62,928 bases of DNA from SAR202 cluster bacterium bin16 (GTDB lineage Bacteria > Chloroflexota > Dehalococcoidia > Lucifugimonadales > Australimonadaceae): NCBI GenBank assembly GCA_002238425.1, contig MPMJ01000017.1:1-62928 (forward strand), written 5' to 3'. Below, in pieces: positions 15,286-24,129 of the stretch (position 1 is the first letter of the stretch; the number at the start of each line of letters is the position of its first letter). The position numbers were made by a program, and so were the translations under genes. A model generated the notes under the pieces. That model was not told the origin of the DNA. It searched no databases and saw only the letters and a program-made list of their open reading frames with translations.

Positions 15286-16422
15286 CTAGCCCTCAAGCTG
15301 GTAGAGGCGGGCGCAGTTGTCCCAGAGTACCTTGCGGCGGGACTCGTCGGGCAGGTCGAGATCGAAGAACTCGTCCATGGCGTGGGGGAAGGCGCTGTCC
15401 GGGTGAGGGTAGTCGGTGGAGATGACCATGATGTCGTTGCCGAAGCGCTCCATCACGTCCGCCGCCAGCTCCTCGTCCGCCTCCATGGAAAGGACGCACT
15501 GGCGGAGGAAGTACTCGCTCGGCTGCAGCGACAGGTCGGCCTCCACGTACTTGGCGTACTGGTCGTCCAGCCGGTAGAGGAGCCAGGGCAGCCAGCCGCA
15601 GTTGGCCTCGAGGAATGCCACGCGCAGCGCGGGGTGGCGCTCCAGCACGCCGGTCATCGTCAGCCCGGCCATCGCGGCCATGATCTGCGTGGGGAAGCTG
15701 AGGGCGTGCGTCATCGTGCGCGGCGACGGGTGCCGCAGGAACTTGCGGCTGATGTCCTCCCGGCCCGGCGCCGTGGACGTGCCGTGCAGGCAGACCGCGG
15801 CTCCCAGGCGCTCCACCTCCGTCCAGAGCGGCTCCACTTCCTCGTCGTAGAGCAGCCTGCCGTTGACCGGCTCCGTGTGGACGGTGACGCCGACGAAGCC
15901 CAGTTCGGTCACCGCGCGGCGCGCCTCTTCGATGGCGAGGTCGAGCGCCTGCAGCGGGAGGAGCGCGATGCCCTTCAGCCGGTCGGGGTCGGTCGCGCAG
16001 TAGTCGCGCATCCAGTTGTTGTACGCCCGGCAGAGGGCTGCGGCGTAGTCTGGTTCGAGGTCGTCCAGCCCGACGATCCACGTGCCGCCGTTCGTGCGGA
16101 AGAGCGCGGCAACGTCCACGCCCTCGATGTCCATCGCCTCGAGGGTGGTCGCGGCGTCGAACCCGTGCTCGAACGCCTTCACCTGAAACGGCGTCCGTTC
16201 CTTCTTCGTCTTCAGGAGCTCGTTCGCCTTGGCGAACTCCGGCCACTCGTTCCAGAGGGGGAAGGGTTTGCCGTCTATCACCCACGTGTCGACGCCGGTG
16301 ACGTCGCTTCGCTGCATGACGGGCATGCGCGAGCGGAACGGCGCTTCGAGGTAGTCCTCGAAGAGGCTCGCCGGTTCGATGACGTGGATGTCGCTGTCGA
16401 GGACCTTGAACCCGTTCTTCAT
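15286..16422 (-). CDS. COG2159 amidohydrolase (metal-dependent hydrolase/decarboxylase)
   Basis: A 378-residue TIM-barrel amidohydrolase of the amidohydrolase_2 group (relatives: aminocarboxymuconate-semialdehyde, gamma-resorcylate and other nonoxidative decarboxylases). The N-terminal metal motif D-S-D-I-H-V-I-E-P is at ~9-17. The barrel His is in V-C-L-H-G-T near 200, a second in A-L-R-V-A-F-L-E-A-N-C-G-W near 270, and the catalytic Asp in I-S-T-D-Y-P-H-P-D near 340. The substrate cannot be told from sequence. It is transcribed toward the dehydrogenase and divergently from the FGGY kinase, with only 74 bases between starts. Confidence 0.85.
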   Translation of the reverse strand: MKNGFKVLDSDIHVIEPASLFEDYLEAPFRSRMPVMQRSDVTGVDTWVIDGKPFPLWNEWPEFAKANELLKTKKERTPFQVKAFEHGFDAATTLEAMDIEGVDVAALFRTNGGTWIVGLDDLEPDYAAALCRAYNNWMRDYCATDPDRLKGIALLPLQALDLAIEEARRAVTELGFVGVTVHTEPVNGRLLYDEEVEPLWTEVERLGAAVCLHGTSTAPGREDISRKFLRHPSPRTMTHALSFPTQIMAAMAGLTMTGVLERHPALRVAFLEANCGWLPWLLYRLDDQYAKYVEADLSLQPSEYFLRQCVLSMEADEELAADVMERFGNDIMVISTDYPHPDSAFPHAMDEFFDLDLPDESRRKVLWDNCARLYQLEG

Positions 16423-16477
16423 GGAGTCTTTCTACCGGAACCGGTGCGTGGCGGTCAATGCGGCGCCGCCCGGCGGG

Positions 16478-16486
16478 TGGTAGCCT
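16478..16486 (+). promoter_or_regulatory. Extended -10 (TGGTAGCCT) before the kinase
   Basis: TGGTAGCCT ends 10 bases before ATG 16497, so transcription would begin almost at the start codon, which has no Shine-Dalgarno. One of several TGnTAnnnT elements in the window. Confidence 0.45.
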
Positions 16487-16496
16487 TCCGCGCACT

Positions 16497-17978
16497 ATGC
16501 CGCCCGTAACGCTCGTGCTCGACCTCGGCAGCAGCCGCCTGCGGTGCACGCTCGTTCCGCCCGACGGCAGCAGTCCGCCGATGGAGTTGGCGCGTGCCCC
16601 CTACCCCGTCACGAACGACCGCGCCGGAGCGCTCGCCCACGCCTACAACCCTCGACTGCTCCGCGAGCGCCTGGTCCGCGTACTGGCGCAGGGGGCGCAG
16701 GCCGCCGGGCCGCGCAACGTGGCCGCGATCGCCGTAACGGCGCAGCGGCTCGCGGCCTGCTTCTTCGACGCGGACCTCGCGACGCTGAGCGCGGGGGCGA
16801 ACAACGACACCCGCGCCGTCTTCCAGGGCGGCGCGATGGACGACGCCAACGGTGCGCTCATCTACCGCACAACCGGCCACCTGCCGTCCATGCTGTTCAC
16901 ACCGGCTAGGTACGCCTGGTGGCAGGAGAGTCGTCCCCGAACGGCACAGCGCATCGCGAAGACGGCGGGGCTCGACGCATGGGCCGCGCTCCAACTGACC
17001 GGAACGCTCGCCGAGACGAGGCTGGGCCTCGCGGAGTCCGGTCTGCTGGACGTGACATCCGGCAAGCCGGCCGGGGGGCTGCTGGAACGGCTCGGCGTGC
17101 CGCTCGGATTGCTGCCGGATGTGCTTTCGCCGGACGCCGTAGTCGGGCAGTTGACGGCAGAGGCGGCCGAGGCAACCGGGCTGCCGCGCACGACGCCGGT
17201 GCACCTCGCGGGGCCGGACTCGCACGCCGCGGCGGTCGGCTGCGGTGCAGCGTCGGACGGCGCTGCGGCGTGCGCCGCCGGATGGAGCGCGCCGGTGCAC
17301 GTGACGACGGCCTCGCCGGCGTTCGACCCGCAGGCGCGGACGTGGGCGTCGCTGCACGGCATCGTCGGGAAGTGGACGGTGGAGGCGCACCCCGGCGAGA
17401 CCGGACGCGCGCTCGACGCCGTACGGCGCCTGCTTGCGCCCAGCGCGTCGCACGAGCGGTTCGACGCGCTGGCGCAGTCCGCCTTCGACAGCGGACGCCC
17501 CGTGACCGCGTTCCTCGGCCCGCGCGCCATCGACCTCTCCGATCCCGGCATCACCATGGGGGGCGTCCTGATGCCTGCTCCCATCACGCACGGGGGGCTG
17601 GACGCCGCCGACGTCGCCCGCGCCGCGTTCGAGAACGCCGCGTTCGCCATCCGGGAAAGCCTGGCGCTCGCGCGCAGCGTCGCGGGGACGGAGCAGCGAG
17701 CGGTTGCGCTCACCGGCGGCATGGCAGAGAGCGCGGTCTTCCCGCAACTGCTGGCCGACGTGCTGGGCGAGCCGGTGCGCGTACACCGCAACGCGACGGC
17801 AACCGGCGCTGCGTCGCTGGCGGCGACGCCGGCGGATGAACTCGCGGGACGCTGCGCCGACCTCGCCGTGAGCGGCACGAGCATCGAGCCCGGCCCGCGC
17901 TCGCGGGAGTGCGGCGAATCGTACGAGCGCTGGCTGCGCGTTCGGGAGCGGCTCGACGCGCTGACGGACGAGTTGTAG
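16497..17978 (+). CDS. FGGY-type carbohydrate kinase
   Basis: A 493-residue FGGY kinase (xylulokinase/ribulokinase superfamily). N-terminal phosphate loop L-V-L-D-L-G-S-S-R-L-R-C near 6-16; sugar-site region V-T-A-Q-R near 82; P-V-H-L-A-G-P-D-S-H near 238; C-terminal adenosine motif A-L-T-G-G-M-A-E-S near 405. It is Ala-rich and divergent, and the usual G-x-x-D-x-x catalytic segment is P-D-S-H rather than G-x-x-D-x-x-A. The exact sugar is unknown. The class II aldolase 128 bases downstream suggests phosphorylation then aldol cleavage of a sugar. The start likely initiates a leaderless mRNA. Confidence 0.8.
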   Translation: MPPVTLVLDLGSSRLRCTLVPPDGSSPPMELARAPYPVTNDRAGALAHAYNPRLLRERLVRVLAQGAQAAGPRNVAAIAVTAQRLAACFFDADLATLSAGANNDTRAVFQGGAMDDANGALIYRTTGHLPSMLFTPARYAWWQESRPRTAQRIAKTAGLDAWAALQLTGTLAETRLGLAESGLLDVTSGKPAGGLLERLGVPLGLLPDVLSPDAVVGQLTAEAAEATGLPRTTPVHLAGPDSHAAAVGCGAASDGAAACAAGWSAPVHVTTASPAFDPQARTWASLHGIVGKWTVEAHPGETGRALDAVRRLLAPSASHERFDALAQSAFDSGRPVTAFLGPRAIDLSDPGITMGGVLMPAPITHGGLDAADVARAAFENAAFAIRESLALARSVAGTEQRAVALTGGMAESAVFPQLLADVLGEPVRVHRNATATGAASLAATPADELAGRCADLAVSGTSIEPGPRSRECGESYERWLRVRERLDALTDEL

Positions 17979-18030
17979 CGCTTCAAACCCCCATGTGCGC
18001 TGACGCGCACCGTCCCCTGCCCGTGGAGCT

Positions 18031-18058
18031 GCGAGTTCCTGCCTGCGCAGGAACGACG
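18031..18058. repeat. Palindromic repeat copy
   Basis: AGTTCCTGCCTGCGCAGGAACGAC: the GTTCCTGC palindrome family again, between the kinase and aldolase genes. Confidence 0.75.
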
Positions 18059-18087
18059 AAGGGCGCTCCCACACGAGTGGTGCACAC

Positions 18088-18096
18088 TGCTATCCT
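18088..18096 (+). promoter_or_regulatory. Extended -10 (TGCTATCCT) before class II aldolase
   Basis: TGCTATCCT ends 9 bases before ATG 18106. The intervening TACCTTGAG has no Shine-Dalgarno, so a leaderless transcript is expected. Confidence 0.5.
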
Positions 18097-18105
18097 TACC
18101 TTGAG

Positions 18106-18774
18106 ATGACTTCCAACGGCACGACCTACGAGCAGTTGCGGCGCGAGGTGATGGAGGCGGCGCGGGCGATGCACCGCAGCGGGCTCGTCGTCGGCTCGTC
18201 CGGCAATGTGAGCGCACGTGTGCGCGGCGAGGAGTTGCTCGCCATCACGACGGCGGGCAAGGACTACGAGACGATGGGCCTCGACGAGGTGGTCGTCACC
18301 GATTTCGAGGGCGACGCCGTCGAGGGCGACGGCCTACCGTCGACCGAGATGCTGATGCACGTCGCCATCTACCGCGCCCGCCCGGACGTGCGCGCCGTGA
18401 TGCACACGCACTCCGTCTACGCGAGCGCGCTTGCGGTCGCGGGCGAGCCTCTCCCGCCCCTGATCGACGAGATGGTCATCGTGCTGGGCGACAGCATCCA
18501 GGTGTCCGACTACGCGTTCCCCGCCACGGAGGAGCTCGGCGACGCGGTCGTAGCGGCGCTTGGGGAACGGAACGCGGCCCTTATCCGGAACCACGGCCTC
18601 GTCGGCGTCGGGAGCAGTCTCGCGGAGGCACTGCACGTCTGCCAGCTGGCAGAGCACATCGCGCACATCTACGCGGCGGCAAAGACGCTCGGCACGCCCA
18701 ATCCCTTGCCGGACGAAGCTATCGCTACTGAAACGGCGCTGTTCCGCATGAGCCGGAAGGTGGAGAGCGCATGA
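18106..18774 (+). CDS. Class II aldolase/adducin family protein (fuculose-phosphate aldolase-like)
   Basis: A 222-residue zinc-dependent class II aldolase. Features in order: S-S-G-N-V-S-A-R-V near 32 (phosphate loop), I-T-T-A-G-K-D-Y-E, L-P-S-T-E-M-L-M-H (catalytic Glu) near 80, V-M-H-T-H-S-V-Y-A-S-A (two zinc His) near 103, and a third zinc His in L-I-R-N-H-G-L-V-G-V near 164. The family cleaves sugar phosphates such as fuculose-1-P or ribulose-phosphates. The gene's last 26 bases are duplicated 170 bases downstream at the start of the next gene, which implies the two genes once overlapped (ATGA). Confidence 0.9.
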   Translation: MTSNGTTYEQLRREVMEAARAMHRSGLVVGSSGNVSARVRGEELLAITTAGKDYETMGLDEVVVTDFEGDAVEGDGLPSTEMLMHVAIYRARPDVRAVMHTHSVYASALAVAGEPLPPLIDEMVIVLGDSIQVSDYAFPATEELGDAVVAALGERNAALIRNHGLVGVGSSLAEALHVCQLAEHIAHIYAAAKTLGTPNPLPDEAIATETALFRMSRKVESA

Positions 18775-18944
18775 CGGCAAACCCTTTGTCATTCCGAGCG
18801 GAGCGCAGCGCAGCCGAGGAATCTCTCGGGATGGCGTGCCGTACTGCCGAAGGTTCCTCTCCCGAGAGATGTTTCGACTCCGCCTTCGGCTCCGCTCAAC
18901 ATGACACACCCCACTTCGTGAGCCGAAAGGTGGAGGGCGCATGA
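18749..18944. repeat. 26-bp direct repeat flanking an inserted palindromic repeat
   Basis: TGAGCCGGAAGGTGGAGAGC (start of copy one, 18749-18774) recurs with two mismatches at 18919-18944. Between them lie Family-C palindromes (CATTCCGAGCGGAGC ... GAGGAATCTCTCGGG, and TTCCTCTCCCGAGAGATG). Copy one ends the aldolase; copy two carries the AAGGTGG-ATG start region of the next gene. Confidence 0.8.
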
Positions 18945-19324
18945 AGGTACCCCCGTTCCTGCTCCGCAGGCTGTACGTGAAGGGCAGCCTCACCGCAACT
19001 GCGGACGGCTTCACGTTCCAACTGCAGAACAAGCTGGGCTCCGGCTACGCGAAGCGCATGCTCCCGCTGACGCTCGACGGCGAGCCGCTGGACCTGACCG
19101 CGTCCTCGTTCGAGATCGACGGCGCGGAGACGACGTTCGACGCAGTGTCCGAGAGCGTCCCGTTCACACTCGCGATGAACAAGACGACGACCATCTCCTA
19201 CCGCGGCGGGGCAGTCGCGCCGGGGCCGCACAAGGTAGGTCTGGGGTTCGAGGTTGCAGGGCTCGGGGAGCTTGGCTTCGACTTCTCTGACGAGGCTGCC
19301 GCGACGGAGCGCGGCGCGGGGTGA
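18941..19324 (+). CDS. Conserved small protein of unknown function
   Basis: A 127-residue protein beginning M-K-V-P-P-F-L-L-R-R-L-Y-V-K-G-S-L. It looks all-beta (alternating hydrophobics: F-T-F-Q-L-Q-N-K-L, L-P-L-T-L-D-G-E, F-T-L-A-M-N-K-T-T-T-I) and ends G-L-G-E-L-G-F-D-F. No signal peptide or membrane segment. I do not recognise a characterised family. AGGTGGAG precedes the ATG. The stop overlaps the GTG of the epimerase gene (GTGA), so the two are co-translated. Confidence 0.7.
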   Translation: MKVPPFLLRRLYVKGSLTATADGFTFQLQNKLGSGYAKRMLPLTLDGEPLDLTASSFEIDGAETTFDAVSESVPFTLAMNKTTTISYRGGAVAPGPHKVGLGFEVAGLGELGFDFSDEAAATERGAG

Positions 19325-20283
19325 GCTCGCCGCGCTCCGTGGCTGCCACCGGCGCGTACACCGTTGCCGTGACCGGCGCGGCAGGGTACATCGGGACGCG
19401 CCTCGTGCAGCGACTGCTCGAAACGCGGGGCATCGAGCGCGTCACAGGCGTGGACGTACTTCCTTCGACGATAGAGCACGAGCGCTACACCCACATCCAG
19501 CAGGACATGACCGAGCCGCTCGACGACGCGTTCGCAGGGGCTGAGGCGGTCGTTCACCTGGCATTCGTGCTGCGGCAGCTCCGCAAGCGTGCGGAGGGCA
19601 GGCGGATCAACGTCGGCGGCTCCGAGAGCGTGCTGCGCGCCTGTGCGAACGCGGGCGTGGGGCGCGTCGTGCTGATGTCGAGCGCGACCGTCTACGGTCC
19701 GCGCCGCGACAACCCGGTCGCGCTGACCGAGGATGCGCCGCTCCGCCCTCCAAGGGGGTTCGCCTACGCGGAGGACAAGGCAGCCTGCGAGGCGCTCTTC
19801 CAAGCGTTCGCAGAGGAGCATCCGGAGACGTGCGTCTCCATCCTGCGCGGGTGCGTCGTGATGGGCCCGAACGCGGCTAACTTCATCACCGCCGCGCTGG
19901 ACAAGCGGCTGCTCATCGGCATCCGGGGCGACGATCCGAGGATGCAGTTCATCCACGAGGACGACCTCGCGGAGGTGCTGGTGAAGTTCGCCATGGAGCC
20001 GCACCCGGGCGTGTTCAACGTGGGAGGGGCCGGCAGCGTACGTTGGAGCGAGGCCGTGTCGCTCGCCGGGAAGCGCCTGGTCCGGCTCCCGGGCCCGCTC
20101 GCCTCCGCACTGACGGGGCTGGCGTGGCGCGTCCATCTGCAGAACGACTCTCCATCGTCCGGGCTGGGCTTCATCCGGTGGCCGTGGACGGTGAGCATGG
20201 AGAAGCTGACCTCAGAGACGCGCTTCATGTGCAGGCACACCTCGCGCGAGGCGCTGGAGGCGTATCTCAACCAGGGCACGTGA
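19321..20283 (+). CDS. NAD-dependent epimerase/dehydratase family protein
   Basis: A 320-residue extended short-chain dehydrogenase. NAD-binding V-T-G-A-A-G-Y-I-G-T-R at ~17-27; D-in-V-D-V after beta 2; V-H-L-A-F near 82; catalytic S-S-A-T-V-Y-G near 120; Y-A-E-D-K (YxxxK) near 149. These enzymes act on nucleotide sugars or steroid-like substrates. GTG start overlaps the stop of the preceding gene by four bases. The C-terminal W-R-V-H-L-Q-N and I-R-W-P-W patches suggest a hydrophobic substrate, but this is only a hint. Confidence 0.85.
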   Translation: MSSPRSVAATGAYTVAVTGAAGYIGTRLVQRLLETRGIERVTGVDVLPSTIEHERYTHIQQDMTEPLDDAFAGAEAVVHLAFVLRQLRKRAEGRRINVGGSESVLRACANAGVGRVVLMSSATVYGPRRDNPVALTEDAPLRPPRGFAYAEDKAACEALFQAFAEEHPETCVSILRGCVVMGPNAANFITAALDKRLLIGIRGDDPRMQFIHEDDLAEVLVKFAMEPHPGVFNVGGAGSVRWSEAVSLAGKRLVRLPGPLASALTGLAWRVHLQNDSPSSGLGFIRWPWTVSMEKLTSETRFMCRHTSREALEAYLNQGT

Positions 20284-20294
20284 GCGTGGCGTCC

Positions 20295-20350
20295 TTGACA
20301 GGAGAGAGTCGCGACCATAGGCTATTGTTGACTTCCGTAGTCGACAATAG
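20295..20350 (+). promoter_or_regulatory. suf operon promoter with palindromic operator
   Basis: TTGACA (20295-20300), a 17-base spacer and TAGGCT (20318-20323). An inverted repeat CTATTGTTGACT-tccgt-AGTCGACAATAG (20322-20350; 12-bp arms, one mismatch) begins at the -10 and covers the start site, where a repressor would act. A Fe-S-sensing regulator (SufR/IscR class) is an inference from the genes it precedes. Confidence 0.6.
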
Positions 20351-20383
20351 GCGGGCCCTCAACCGCCGCCGCTGCGCGGAGGC

Positions 20384-20407
20384 ACCCTCTCCCAGAGGGA
20401 GAGGGGA
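20384..20407. repeat. Short CCCTCTCCC palindrome in the suf leader
   Basis: CCCTCTCCCAGAGGGAGAGGGG, half of the common palindromic repeat, lies 22 bases before the sufB start and would form a hairpin in the 5' leader. Confidence 0.75.
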
Positions 20408-20428
20408 TAAGGAACCGATACACCCGAG

Positions 20429-22005
20429 ATGACGAACCGCACCGTTCAAGAACTTGCCGAGCAGTCCTACAAGTACGGGTGGACTACCGAGGTCGAGGAG
20501 GAGTCCGCGCCGCCCGGCCTCAGCGAGGAGATCGTGCGATGGATATCGGAGCGCAAGGGCGAGCCGGAGTGGCTGCTGGAGTGGCGGCGGGGGGGGGTCC
20601 GCCCCCTCCTGCGCCCCCCCCGCCGCCCGCCGCGCCCCCCGGCCTCAGCGAGGAGATCGTGCGATGGATATCGGAGCGCAAGGGCGAGCCGGAGTGGCTG
20701 CTGGAGTGGCGGCTGAAGGCGTTCCGCCACTTCATGGACCTGCTCGGCGACGCACGGCTCCCCACCTGGGCGAACGTCACTCACCCGCCCATCGACTTCC
20801 AGTCGATACGCTACTACGCCGCGCCGAAACCGAAGCTGGAACTCGAGAGCATCGACGAGGTCGACGCCGAGATCCTGAAGACGTACGAGAAGCTCGGCAT
20901 CCCGCTCGAGGAGCAGAAACGGCTCGCGGGCGTGGCGGTGGACGCCATCTTCGACAGCGTGAGCATCATGACTACCGCGAAGGAGACGCTGGCGAAGTAC
21001 GGCGTCATCTTCTCGTCCGTGTCGGAGGCGGTGAAGGAGCACCCGGAGCTCATTCGGAAATACCTGGGTTCCGTCGTTCCGCACTCAGACAACTTCTACG
21101 CAGCGCTGAACTCGGCCGTGTTCTCAGACGGCTCGTTCGTCTACATCCCGCCGGGCGTCCGCTGTCCGCTGGAGCTTTCCACCTACTTCCGCATCAACGC
21201 GGAGGGGTCGGGGCAGTTCGAGCGCACGCTCATCATCGCCGACAAGGGCTCGTACGTGAGCTACCTGGAAGGCTGCTCCGCACCGATGCGGGACGAGAAC
21301 CAGCTGCACGCCGCCGTCGTCGAGCTCGTTGCGCTGGACGACGCCGAGATCAAGTACTCGACCATCCAGAACTGGTATCCCGGCGACAACAACGGCAAGG
21401 GCGGCATCTACAACTTCGTCACGAAGCGCGGGAAGTGCGCGGGCGACCGGTCGCGCATCTCCTGGACGCAGGTGGAGACCGGCTCCGCCATCACGTGGAA
21501 GTACCCGAGCGTGCTGCTGCAGGGAGACCACTCCACAGGTGAGTTCTACTCGGTCGCGCTCGCGAAGGGGCGCCAGCAGGCGGACACCGGCACGAAGATG
21601 ACGCACATCGGGAAGAACACGTCCAGCCGCATCATCTCCAAGGGCATCTCCGCGGGCCACGGCAACAACACGTACCGGGGCCTCGTGAAGGTGATGCCGA
21701 AGGCGGAGGGCGCAGTCAACTTCACGCAGTGCGACTCGCTGCTCATCGGCGACCAGTGCGGCGCGCACACGGTGCCCTACATCGAGGTGCAGAACCGCTC
21801 CGCGAGCGTGGAGCACGAGGCGTCCACGACAAAGGTGAGCGAAGAGCAGCTCTTCTACTGCCAGCAGCGCGGGCTCGCGCGGGAGGACGCGCAGTCCGTC
21901 ATCGTCAACGGCTTCGTGCGGGACGTGGTGAAGCGGCTGCCGCTCGAGTTCTCGGTCGAGGCGGACCGGCTGCTCGAAGTCAATCTGGAGGGGACGGTCG
22001 GCTGA
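20429..22005 (+). CDS. sufB: SufB, Fe-S scaffold subunit (frame broken by a duplicated patch)
   Basis: SufB of the SufBC2D Fe-S cluster assembly complex. Frame one runs from ATG 20429 ([13 protein letters not shown]) to ~20588. The rest, from ~20641 on, continues in another frame (M-D-L-L-G-D..., [50 protein letters not shown]). A 73-bp segment is present twice (20516-20588, 20641-20713) with a G/C homopolymer patch between. Removing the 125 bases restores one frame of 483 codons, the normal SufB size, so this looks like an assembly error. First gene of sufBCDSU; stop overlaps sufC. Confidence 0.9.
20516..20713. repeat. 73-bp perfect duplication with G/C patch inside sufB
   Basis: Copies 20516-20588 and 20641-20713 are identical by eye; 20589-20640 is almost pure G/C and looks like a corrupted copy of the bases before copy one. 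Offset 125 bases, which breaks the frame. Confidence 0.85.
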
Positions 22006-22757
22006 TGCTCGAAGTACAGGGACTACACGCCGAGGTGAACGGCGTCGAGATACTGAAAGGCGTCGACCTGAGCGTCGGCGTGGACGAGACGCACGCCATC
22101 ATGGGGCCGAACGGCTCCGGCAAGAGCACGCTCGCCTACGTGCTCGCGGGGCGTCCGGGCTACGAAGTCACCGCGGGCAGCGTCACGTTCGACGGCGAGG
22201 ACCTGCTCGCCCTGCCCGCCGAGGAGCGCGCCCGCAGGGGGCTGTTCCTCTCGTTCCAGCACCCGATAGAGATACCCGGTGTGCGGATGGACCACTTCCT
22301 GCGCGCGGGCTACAACGAACTGCGCAAGAGCGCGGGAGAGGAGCAACTCGACCCGCTCAAGTTCGACCGGCTCATCCGCAACAAGGCGAAGGCCGTGGAG
22401 ATGGAACCGGCGATGACCAAGCGCGCCGTCAACGAGGGCTTCTCCGGCGGCGAGAAGAAGCGGAACGAGGTGCTGCAGATGGCGGTGCTGGAGCCGCGCC
22501 TGCGCATCCTGGACGAGATCGACTCCGGCCTGGATGTCGACGCGCTCCGCGAGGTCGCGCGCGGCATCACGGACCTCAGCGTCCCCGGCACGTCCACCAT
22601 CCTCGTCACCCACTACGACCGCGTCCTCTCCTACCTCGAACCGGACCAGGTCCACGTGCTCATCAACGGCCGCATCGCGCGCTCCGGCGGCAGGGCGCTC
22701 GCGAAGGAGATCGAGGAGCGCGGCTACGACTGGCTCGAGGCCGGAGCAGGCGTCTGA
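22005..22757 (+). CDS. sufC: SufC, ATPase of the Suf Fe-S assembly complex
   Basis: A 250-residue ABC-type ATPase that powers Fe-S cluster formation on SufBC2D. Walker A G-P-N-G-S-G-K-S near 36-43; F-Q-H-P-I-E-I-P-G-V Q-loop; signature F-S-G-G-E-K-K-R-N-E near 148 (the SufC variant of LSGGQ); Walker B L-R-I-L-D-E-I-D-S-G-L-D; switch T-H-Y-D-R. ATG 22005 shares its A with the sufB stop (TGATG), so translation is coupled. Confidence 0.97.
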   Translation: MLEVQGLHAEVNGVEILKGVDLSVGVDETHAIMGPNGSGKSTLAYVLAGRPGYEVTAGSVTFDGEDLLALPAEERARRGLFLSFQHPIEIPGVRMDHFLRAGYNELRKSAGEEQLDPLKFDRLIRNKAKAVEMEPAMTKRAVNEGFSGGEKKRNEVLQMAVLEPRLRILDEIDSGLDVDALREVARGITDLSVPGTSTILVTHYDRVLSYLEPDQVHVLINGRIARSGGRALAKEIEERGYDWLEAGAGV

Positions 22758-22764
22758 CGCTCCG

Positions 22765-24129
22765 ATGACCCAGCACGCGACCGTCACCGGATCCTGGTCC
22801 GAGCAGTTCCGCCGCTTCGAGCACAACGGCGCGGAGATCAGCCCGGCGTGGCTGCGCGACGTCCGCAGGAGCGCGTTCGGAGACTTCGAACGCCTCGGCT
22901 TCCCGACCGCCCGTAGGGGCAACGAGCCGTGGAAGTACACCAACGTCCGCCCGATAGCCGACGCCACGTTCGCGCTCGCAGAGTACGACCCGGACGTGAG
23001 CGCAGGCATCGACCTGCATGCCTACGAACTCCCCTGCCCGCGCGTCCACCAGCTCGTCTTCGTGGACGGCCACTATGAGCCGGGGCTCTCGACCGAGCCG
23101 GTCACCGAGGCCGGACTGCACAACGACGTGCTCGGACGCCACGGCGACGGGCCGGTCGTGGGTCGGCTCGCCGACGCCATCGAGTACCGGGTGCCGCTCG
23201 TGCGCGAGCACCTGGGGCGGCTCGCCCCGGCGCCGGGCAACGCGTTCACCGCGCTCAACACCGCATTCCTGCGCGACGGAGCGTTCGTGCAGATTCCGGA
23301 CGGCACCTTCGTGCCGGAGCCCATCTACCTGCTCTTCATCTCCACCGGCGCGCAGGCCGTGGTCACACACCCCCGCGTGCTCATCGCGGCAGGGGCAGAC
23401 AGCAGCGCAACGGTGCTCCAGAGTTTCCACAGCCTGGACGGCGGCACGTACCTCACCAACGCGCTTACGGAGGTCGTCACCGCCCCCGGCGCGAACCTCC
23501 GTCTCTGCACCCTCCAGCGCGAGAGCAACGACGCCTTCCACATCGCCACGACGCGCATGGAACAGGCGCGCGACAGCCGCATCGCCTCCGTCGTTGTCGA
23601 CCTCGGTGGGCGGCTCGTGCGCCGCGAGACCGCCACGCTGCTCGGCGCGTCCGGCGCCAGCGTGAGCCTCAACGGGCTGTACTACGGCGCGGGCAAGTGT
23701 CACGTGGACAACCAGACGTTCGTTGACCATGCGGCGCCCGGAGCGTCGTCGAACGAGGTCTACAAGGGCATCCTGGACGACGCGTCGCACGGTGTGTTCT
23801 CCGGGGGCGTGCTCGTGAGGCCGGACTCGCAGCAGACGGTGGCGCACCAGGTGAACAAGAACCTGCTGCTCTCCTCCGACGCGGAGGTGGACACGCAGCC
23901 GAAGCTGGAGATATACGCCGACGACGTCACCTGTACGCACGGCGCGGCGGTGGGGCAGCTCGACGCCGATGCACTCTTCTACCTGAAGAGCCGGGGCATA
24001 GGCGAGGACGTGGCGCGCAACCTGCTCGTGCACGGGTTCGTGAGCGAAGTGCTGGACGCGATAGAGGACGGCGCAGTGCGGCAGCACGTCGAACAGGCCG
24101 TCGCCGGGTGCCTGAGCGGGAGCCGGTGA
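22765..24129 (+). CDS. sufD: SufD, Fe-S assembly scaffold partner
   Basis: A 454-residue SufD paralogue of SufB, forming the heterodimer on which clusters are built. Typical features: R-R-G-N-E-P-W-K-Y-T-N near 50, the beta-helix core with A-F-T-A-L-N-T-A-F near 160, and the C-terminal SufBD signature V-D-N-Q-T-F-V-D-H, S-S-N-E-V-Y-K-G-I-L, Q-V-N-K-N-L-L-L-S, C-T-H-G-A-A-V-G-Q-L-D (functional Cys/His region), L-K-S-R-G-I. Starts 7 bases after sufC; stop overlaps sufS (TGATG). Confidence 0.96.
   Translation: MTQHATVTGSWSEQFRRFEHNGAEISPAWLRDVRRSAFGDFERLGFPTARRGNEPWKYTNVRPIADATFALAEYDPDVSAGIDLHAYELPCPRVHQLVFVDGHYEPGLSTEPVTEAGLHNDVLGRHGDGPVVGRLADAIEYRVPLVREHLGRLAPAPGNAFTALNTAFLRDGAFVQIPDGTFVPEPIYLLFISTGAQAVVTHPRVLIAAGADSSATVLQSFHSLDGGTYLTNALTEVVTAPGANLRLCTLQRESNDAFHIATTRMEQARDSRIASVVVDLGGRLVRRETATLLGASGASVSLNGLYYGAGKCHVDNQTFVDHAAPGASSNEVYKGILDDASHGVFSGGVLVRPDSQQTVAHQVNKNLLLSSDAEVDTQPKLEIYADDVTCTHGAAVGQLDADALFYLKSRGIGEDVARNLLVHGFVSEVLDAIEDGAVRQHVEQAVAGCLSGSR

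Noticed and set aside
20589..20640. Pro-rich linker in SufB
   Set aside because: The G/C patch and the flanking perfect duplication break the frame; SufB proteins have no such linker.
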